The notes under the pieces were generated by a model. That model did not search any database, was not told the origin of the DNA, and saw only the letters and a list, made by a program, of their open reading frames with translations. A program made the translations under genes and the position numbers. A DNA stretch of 9,709 nucleotides from Gammaproteobacteria bacterium HGW-Gammaproteobacteria-14 (lineage in GTDB: Bacteria; Pseudomonadota; Gammaproteobacteria; Pseudomonadales; Alcanivoracaceae), in NCBI GenBank assembly GCA_002840115.1, contig PGZG01000064.1, positions 1 to 9,709 of the forward strand, read 5' to 3'. The first letter of the stretch is position 1. The number at the start of each line of letters is the position of its first letter. Positions 6,402 through 9,709 of the stretch are shown piece after piece.

Positions 6402-8389
6402 TATTTTCTCCCCTGTATTGCGTAATTGAAACCAAGATAAAAAAAGGTGGAAGCCAATGGTCCAAAATCATCTGGATCAGAGAAATCTCTCTGCTCACCA
6501 AAGATGTTGTCCACACCGGCGTACAATGTCATTGCTTCGGTTAATGACTGACTTAATCTGATATCAAATAATGCTGAGGCCGGAGAGCGGGCGTTGTTTA
6601 CGGTACTGACCAGCTCGCTGGACTGATAACGACCACGCAACACCAGAATCGCCCCCTGAGAGAAATTCCGTCGAACACCAAATTGGAGTTGATGTTCCGG
6701 GCGGCGAGTAAGCTCTTTACCGGTATCGCGGTTTTCTGTTTCAAGAAAGGTATAACCCGCATCAAAACTCCAAGACATGCCGGGAGAGAAGGTGCTTCCA
6801 ATTTCTACACCCTGAGTTATTGCCCTGCCGATATTTTCATAGCGAAACTCACTAACGCCGGCATCGCCAACGGATGGATTCTCCTGATCAATCTGAATCA
6901 GATTGCGCAATCGATTAGAGAAAAAACCAAAATCTATCATCAGGTTATCGCGATGATGCAATATCATGCCGAGCTGTGCGCTGACAGACTCCTCCGGCAC
7001 AAGGCCCGGGTTGCCAATCACCACATAACCCAACTGGCTATGATCAAACAGGTAATAGCGTTCCTTAAGATTTGGCACTCGGTATCCCTGGCCAATACCG
7101 ATACGCACTGTGGCGCGCCAATCATTACTTTGTAGCGCATGCCAACGAAATGCGGTTTTCGCAACCGCATGACCGCCAAAATCAGAATCCTGCTGATAGC
7201 GGATGCCGGCAAGCGCTTCAAGGTCCGCCCCGATGTAAGCACTGTTTTGAACAAACAATTCACGACTCTGACGAGAGACATCGTCCGATGCATTAATTTC
7301 AGAAATGCCATCTTTTGCCTGAGCTAATCCGTCACGACGCCAGTCCACACCTACAAGCCATGCCTGACTTATGCTTGGCGGGAACTCAAACTGGGCACTA
7401 AGCTGGTCTAACTCAATATTGGCCTGACGCACATCGAAGAGAGCGTCCCCCGCGGTTTTATCGGTGTTGTTATCGAAGCGCTCATGCAACATCGACACGC
7501 GCCATGCGGCATGGCTTTTCAGCGTATTTTCAGCGCCACCAGTCCAACGAACTCGTCGGGTATTTTCCGATTTCTGCTGCGCACTGCCGCCCCCCGGCAA
7601 CGCCAGCACATAGCGGTTATTGATGTCCTCATCAAACTGGCTCACGCCCGCGAATGCCCGGAAATCGTCCAGACCATGCCACTCCAGACGACCCTGTACA
7701 TGACTGCGCGTCAACGCATCACCGGGCCTGGACCAGGCTTCCGGGTTCGGCGAAAAACCCTGGCTCTCAAGTTGGTCAAGCGCCAACTTGCCACGCCAGT
7801 GCACACCACCACCCTCTACCTGAAGCTGACCATGTCCACGGGTCGCTTCTGCAGGCCTCCCGGAAGGGTTTTGCTCACCGTAACTGCCGATATCGCCACT
7901 GACGGAGGCCGCCCAACCCTGAGCGATGGGACTCGTAATCACGTTGATCACACCGCCCATCGCTGCGCTGCCGTATTGCGCCGAGGTCGCTCCTTTGACG
8001 ATTTCCACACGCTGCGCGTCAGCAAGACCCAGCTGCGTCAAATCCACCACCGACCCGGTACTGGCGGAAACCGGCATGCCATCCACCAAAATCAGAACTT
8101 GATCGCCCGACAGACCCTGCAATGTGGCCTCATAACCCGACTTGCCATGAATCTCCCTAAGCTGCAGCCCCGGCACATCATCAAGACCCTCTTTGAGCGA
8201 CGGAGCATGACGAGTACGCAGACCATCAACATTGACAACCTCCACCCGCACCGGCGCATCAATCACTGACCGCTCGCTGCGGGTTGCACTGATCACCACC
8301 TGATCAAGCGCCGTCGGATGGCCATAACCCGCCGTCATCCAGCCACTGATGACCAGACATAGGCCTGCCGGGAGGGAAACGCGGAACAT
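6401..8389 (-). CDS. hmuR: TonB-dependent heme receptor (HmuR-like)
   Basis: This outer-membrane receptor would import heme using TonB/ExbBD energy. The 662 residues begin with a signal peptide (cleavage near Gly23) and a TonB box-like DQVVISAT (29-36). The plug domain follows (about 40-155: VPGLQLREIHGKSGYEATLQG, VLILVDGMPV, RVEIVKGATSAQYGSAAMGGVINVIT), then a 22-strand-type barrel ending in VDNIFGEQRDF (626-636) and a final FFYLGFNYAI. GYRVPN (435-440) and NPGL (460-463) enclose His450. This matches, with substitutions, the FRAP/NPNL box with internal histidine used by heme receptors. The plug also resembles BtuB, so a vitamin B12 receptor is the main alternative, but the operon argues for heme. 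It is the first gene of the operon, with AGAGG (8396-8400 on the + strand) 6 nt before the ATG and a Fur-like operator upstream. Confidence 0.9.
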   Translation of the reverse strand: MFRVSLPAGLCLVISGWMTAGYGHPTALDQVVISATRSERSVIDAPVRVEVVNVDGLRTRHAPSLKEGLDDVPGLQLREIHGKSGYEATLQGLSGDQVLILVDGMPVSASTGSVVDLTQLGLADAQRVEIVKGATSAQYGSAAMGGVINVITSPIAQGWAASVSGDIGSYGEQNPSGRPAEATRGHGQLQVEGGGVHWRGKLALDQLESQGFSPNPEAWSRPGDALTRSHVQGRLEWHGLDDFRAFAGVSQFDEDINNRYVLALPGGGSAQQKSENTRRVRWTGGAENTLKSHAAWRVSMLHERFDNNTDKTAGDALFDVRQANIELDQLSAQFEFPPSISQAWLVGVDWRRDGLAQAKDGISEINASDDVSRQSRELFVQNSAYIGADLEALAGIRYQQDSDFGGHAVAKTAFRWHALQSNDWRATVRIGIGQGYRVPNLKERYYLFDHSQLGYVVIGNPGLVPEESVSAQLGMILHHRDNLMIDFGFFSNRLRNLIQIDQENPSVGDAGVSEFRYENIGRAITQGVEIGSTFSPGMSWSFDAGYTFLETENRDTGKELTRRPEHQLQFGVRRNFSQGAILVLRGRYQSSELVSTVNNARSPASALFDIRLSQSLTEAMTLYAGVDNIFGEQRDFSDPDDFGPLASTFFYLGFNYAIQGRK

Positions 8390-8399
8390 TCAAAACCTC

Positions 8400-8430
8400 T
8401 TTATAAATGAGAATGATTTGCATTTATAAA
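8400..8430. repeat. perfect 10-bp inverted repeat around the proximal Fur-like site
   Basis: TTTATAAATG (8400-8409) and CATTTATAAA (8421-8430) are exact reverse complements separated by 11 nt (AGAATGATTTG). The right arm contains the hmuR -10 on the - strand and the left arm touches its ribosome-binding site. It may be an operator extension for a second Fur dimer. An RNA hairpin is unlikely because the right arm lies upstream of the predicted transcript start. Confidence 0.75.
8409..8427. promoter_or_regulatory. proximal Fur-box-like operator
   Basis: GAGAATGATTTGCATTTAT matches the classical 19-bp Fur box GATAATGATAATCATTATC at 12 positions. The 7-1-7 form (TGAGAAT-G-ATTTGCA, 8408-8422) agrees at 11 of 14 informative positions. 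It covers the -10 hexamer and the predicted transcription start of the heme operon, the standard place for iron-dependent Fur repression. The assignment rests on sequence match plus iron-related gene content. Confidence 0.7.
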
Positions 8431-8451
8431 TGGCATCGACAGCCCTGTCAA
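8423..8451 (-). promoter_or_regulatory. sigma70 promoter of the hmuRYSTUV operon
   Basis: Read on the - strand, a perfect -35 TTGACA (8451-8446) is followed after exactly 17 nt by TATAAA (8428-8423), one mismatch from the -10 consensus. Transcription should start near base 8416, giving a leader of about 27 nt before the hmuR ATG. The -10 lies inside the proximal Fur-like site and the -35 touches the distal one, so a bound repressor would block polymerase. Confidence 0.8.
8438..8449. promoter_or_regulatory. short palindrome in the hmuR promoter spacer
   Basis: GACAG-CC-CTGTC is a perfect 5+5 inverted repeat with a 2-nt centre, lying between the -10 and -35 of the heme promoter and overlapping the -35. 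Its position fits an operator for a further regulator, but a repeat this short can arise by chance and part of it is fixed by the -35 sequence. Confidence 0.3.
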
Positions 8452-8452
8452 T

Positions 8453-8471
8453 GAGAATGATTTCTATTTAC
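8453..8471. promoter_or_regulatory. distal Fur-box-like operator
   Basis: GAGAATGATTTCTATTTAC is the second copy of the Fur-like motif, 44 bp from the first (about four helical turns, so roughly on the same DNA face). It lies just upstream of the hmuR -35 and on the side facing the divergent dehydrogenase gene. Its right half is weaker (10 of 14 positions of the 7-1-7 model). It may give cooperative Fur binding or extend control to the divergent gene. Confidence 0.6.
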
Positions 8472-8475
8472 AAAT

Positions 8476-8518
8476 TCGCTGATAGATTCTTCACTCTCCA
8501 TCAGCGATGCTTTCGCTG
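8476..8518 (+). repeat. three mutually exclusive hairpin arms before the dehydrogenase gene
   Basis: TCGCTGAT (8476-8483) is the exact reverse complement of ATCAGCGA (8500-8507), with a 16-nt loop. The CAGCGA within that second arm (8502-8507) is also the exact complement of TCGCTG (8513-8518), with a 5-nt loop. The middle arm can therefore pair with only one neighbour at a time. There is no T-run after either hairpin, so an intrinsic terminator is not supported. It may be leader RNA structure or an operator made of repeated half-sites. No convincing + strand promoter could be placed in 8431-8536. Confidence 0.45.
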
Positions 8519-8536
8519 CCGCCTAATGGATAAACC

Positions 8537-9709
8537 ATGATTTCTCTGCAAGAAAAAATTCAGGTACCCCGGCCCATTGCCGACTGTTTCCGTTACCTTT
8601 GCGACTTCTCCACTAGCGAGCAGTGGGACCCTGGGGTTTATCGCGCAGAAAAGCGCACCCCCGGCCTGCCGAGGCCCGGCAGCGAATTTGACCTGACCCT
8701 CAATAGCCTCGGTCGCCGGGTACCCATGCGTTACCAACTGGTCGGTTGCGAGCCTCCCTATCGTATTGAGCTACACGGCGAGGGTGAGGGGTTTTCTGCC
8801 CATGACGTGATCCGCCTGCGGGCACTGGGGCGCGACCGCACGGAAATTGATTATCAAGCGGAACTGACCTTCAGGGGCACCGTCCGAAAAGTTGAGGGAC
8901 TGTTCGCTCCCTTGATGGTACGCATGGGCAAACAGGCAGTGGCGGGGCTTCAGCGAGCTCTCACCCCTGACAGCGAGGTGCATACGCCTGGTTTGTTCGA
9001 GCGGTTTGGTCACGCCACCCTGGTCCCCGCGATGACCCGCTTTACCGAGCGGGGCTATTTAGCGATGGACAACAAGGGTCTATCCAGCTTTATGAACAAT
9101 AAGCGGGTGGTTATTACCGGCCCCACCGGAGGGCTTGGTCTGGCCGCAGCCTGTGAGCTGTCGCGTCTCGGTGCCTCGCTGGTGTTGGTGGGCAGGGATC
9201 CCCTGAAGTTGGCCCGTGCTGCCCGCACCATCCGCGAATTCAGCGGGGCCGACGTCGATAGCATCGAAACCTGCGAGGCAGAACTCTCATCCATTAATGA
9301 TGTCCGCCGGGTAGCGGATGAGCTGGCCCAACGGCACCCACGGATTGACGTGTTGATCAACAATGCGGGCGCCCTTTTTGCAGAACATGGCAACACCGTG
9401 GATGGCCACGAGCGCGCACTGGCAATTAACCTGCTATGCCCCTGGATACTAACCGAGCGACTACTGCCAAACCTTCAGGGTGGCCGAGTTATTAATGTCG
9501 CCAGTGGTGGCATGTATCTGCAGCCACTAAAAATCAACGATATGCAGTTTTTGCAGGAGCCCTATGACGGCGCCAAGGCTTATGCTCGAGCCAAGCGAGC
9601 ACTGGTTGCCGTCACCGCTCACTGGGCTGAACAACAGCCGGACATTCACTTTAGCAGCATGCATCCCGGATGGGCCGCGACCCCGGGCGTGGCAAAATCA
9701 CTACCGGCA
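8537..9709 (+). CDS. SRPBCC-domain / DHRS12-like short-chain dehydrogenase fusion (3' end outside window)
   Basis: This open frame runs 391 codons to the window edge with no stop, so the protein is incomplete. Residues about 1-145 look like an SRPBCC/START-type lipid-binding domain (polyketide cyclase-like), starting VPRPIADCFRYLCDFS with a typical alternation of strands. From about 188 it is a classical short-chain dehydrogenase: NAD(P) loop TGPTGGLG (194-201), NNAG (275-278), Asn298, Ser323 in VASGGMY, and the catalytic pair Tyr349/Lys353 (YARAK). IHFSSMHPGWAATPGV (370-385) and the lead-in FTERGY (169-174) closely resemble human DHRS12 as I remember it. The substrate is unknown; a lipid or other hydrophobic alcohol/ketone is inferred from the N-terminal domain. 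The ATG at 8537 is the first possible start because an in-frame TAA lies at 8531-8533. The ribosome-binding site is weak. It is divergent from the heme operon. Confidence 0.85.
   Translation, partial: MISLQEKIQVPRPIADCFRYLCDFSTSEQWDPGVYRAEKRTPGLPRPGSEFDLTLNSLGRRVPMRYQLVGCEPPYRIELHGEGEGFSAHDVIRLRALGRDRTEIDYQAELTFRGTVRKVEGLFAPLMVRMGKQAVAGLQRALTPDSEVHTPGLFERFGHATLVPAMTRFTERGYLAMDNKGLSSFMNNKRVVITGPTGGLGLAAACELSRLGASLVLVGRDPLKLARAARTIREFSGADVDSIETCEAELSSINDVRRVADELAQRHPRIDVLINNAGALFAEHGNTVDGHERALAINLLCPWILTERLLPNLQGGRVINVASGGMYLQPLKINDMQFLQEPYDGAKAYARAKRALVAVTAHWAEQQPDIHFSSMHPGWAATPGVAKSLPA

Larger units (their letters stand above)
8406..8474. repeat. 22/25 direct repeat carrying the two Fur-like sites
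   Basis: Bases 8406-8430 and 8450-8474 are the same 25-mer with three differences (positions 15, 16 and 22). The first 14 bases, AATGAGAATGATTT, are identical and the last ones share ATTTA-n-AAA. The units are 44 bp apart. The similarity extends beyond the Fur core, which suggests a duplicated operator rather than two independently evolved sites. Confidence 0.85.

Noticed and set aside
6683..7135. 150-codon + strand frame inside hmuR
   Set aside because: Antisense to the receptor barrel; the product shows no domain features and is explained by the codon bias of the real gene.
7484..8269. Long open frame on the + strand (261 codons) inside hmuR
   Set aside because: It lies entirely antisense to a clearly real TonB receptor, its product is Arg/His/Thr-rich with no recognisable motif, and no ribosome-binding site supports it.
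6401..8389. Vitamin B12 (BtuB/BtuCDF) reading of the receptor and ABC transporter
   Set aside because: The plug resembles BtuB and the permease family is shared, but the HmuS homolog, the GYxRALSAEG tyrosine in the binding protein and the HmuV-type ATPase motifs point to heme. No cobalamin riboswitch-like leader fits in the roughly 27-nt 5' leader.
8501..9396. Several - strand frames opposite the SRPBCC-SDR gene (8501-8737, 8771-9013, 9055-9396)
   Set aside because: The + strand frame carries continuous SRPBCC and SDR motifs over the same bases; the antisense frames carry none.
1..9709. CRISPR arrays, tRNA/rRNA genes, insertion sequences, toxin-antitoxin or phage-defence genes
   Set aside because: No regularly spaced repeats, tRNA-like cloverleaf sequence, transposase motifs or terminal inverted repeats were seen; nearly all bases are covered by the genes listed.

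Overview
The window reads as chromosomal DNA of a free-living gammaproteobacterium. The grounds are an LptM-type lipoprotein next to lysA, a Yersinia/Pseudomonas-style hmuSTUV heme cluster, Fur-like sites and moderately high GC. A marine oil-degrader-like lineage (Alcanivorax, Marinobacter or relatives) is a guess from overall flavour and is not demonstrated.

Layout. (1) Bases 33-1450, + strand: a small lipoprotein gene (lptM) followed after 2 nt by lysA, the last step of lysine synthesis. Neither dapF nor any other gene follows on the same strand; lysA converges with the next block across about 50 bp. (2) Bases 1501-8389, - strand: a six-gene heme acquisition operon in the order TonB-dependent receptor (hmuR) - HmuY-like surface lipoprotein - cytoplasmic heme protein (hmuS) - periplasmic binding protein (hmuT) - permease (hmuU) - ATPase (hmuV). 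All five gene junctions overlap, by TAATG (1 nt) or ATGA (4 nt). (3) Bases 8390-8536: a divergent regulatory region. It holds a near-consensus sigma70 promoter for the heme operon, two Fur-box-like sites inside a 22/25-identical direct repeat, and inverted repeats on the side of the next gene. (4) Bases 8537 to the window end, + strand: an incomplete gene joining an N-terminal SRPBCC/START-like domain to a DHRS12-like short-chain dehydrogenase.

How it works together: the lipoprotein would capture heme at the cell surface, and HmuR would carry it across the outer membrane with TonB energy. HmuT would pass it through the periplasm to HmuUV, and HmuS would receive it in the cytoplasm. Iron-loaded Fur would shut the operon by covering the -10/start region. 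The most unusual element is the lipoprotein. It looks like a HmuY hemophore, a family best known from Bacteroidetes, but it is about twice the usual length because it carries two HmuY-like repeats in tandem, and it sits inside an otherwise proteobacterial heme operon.
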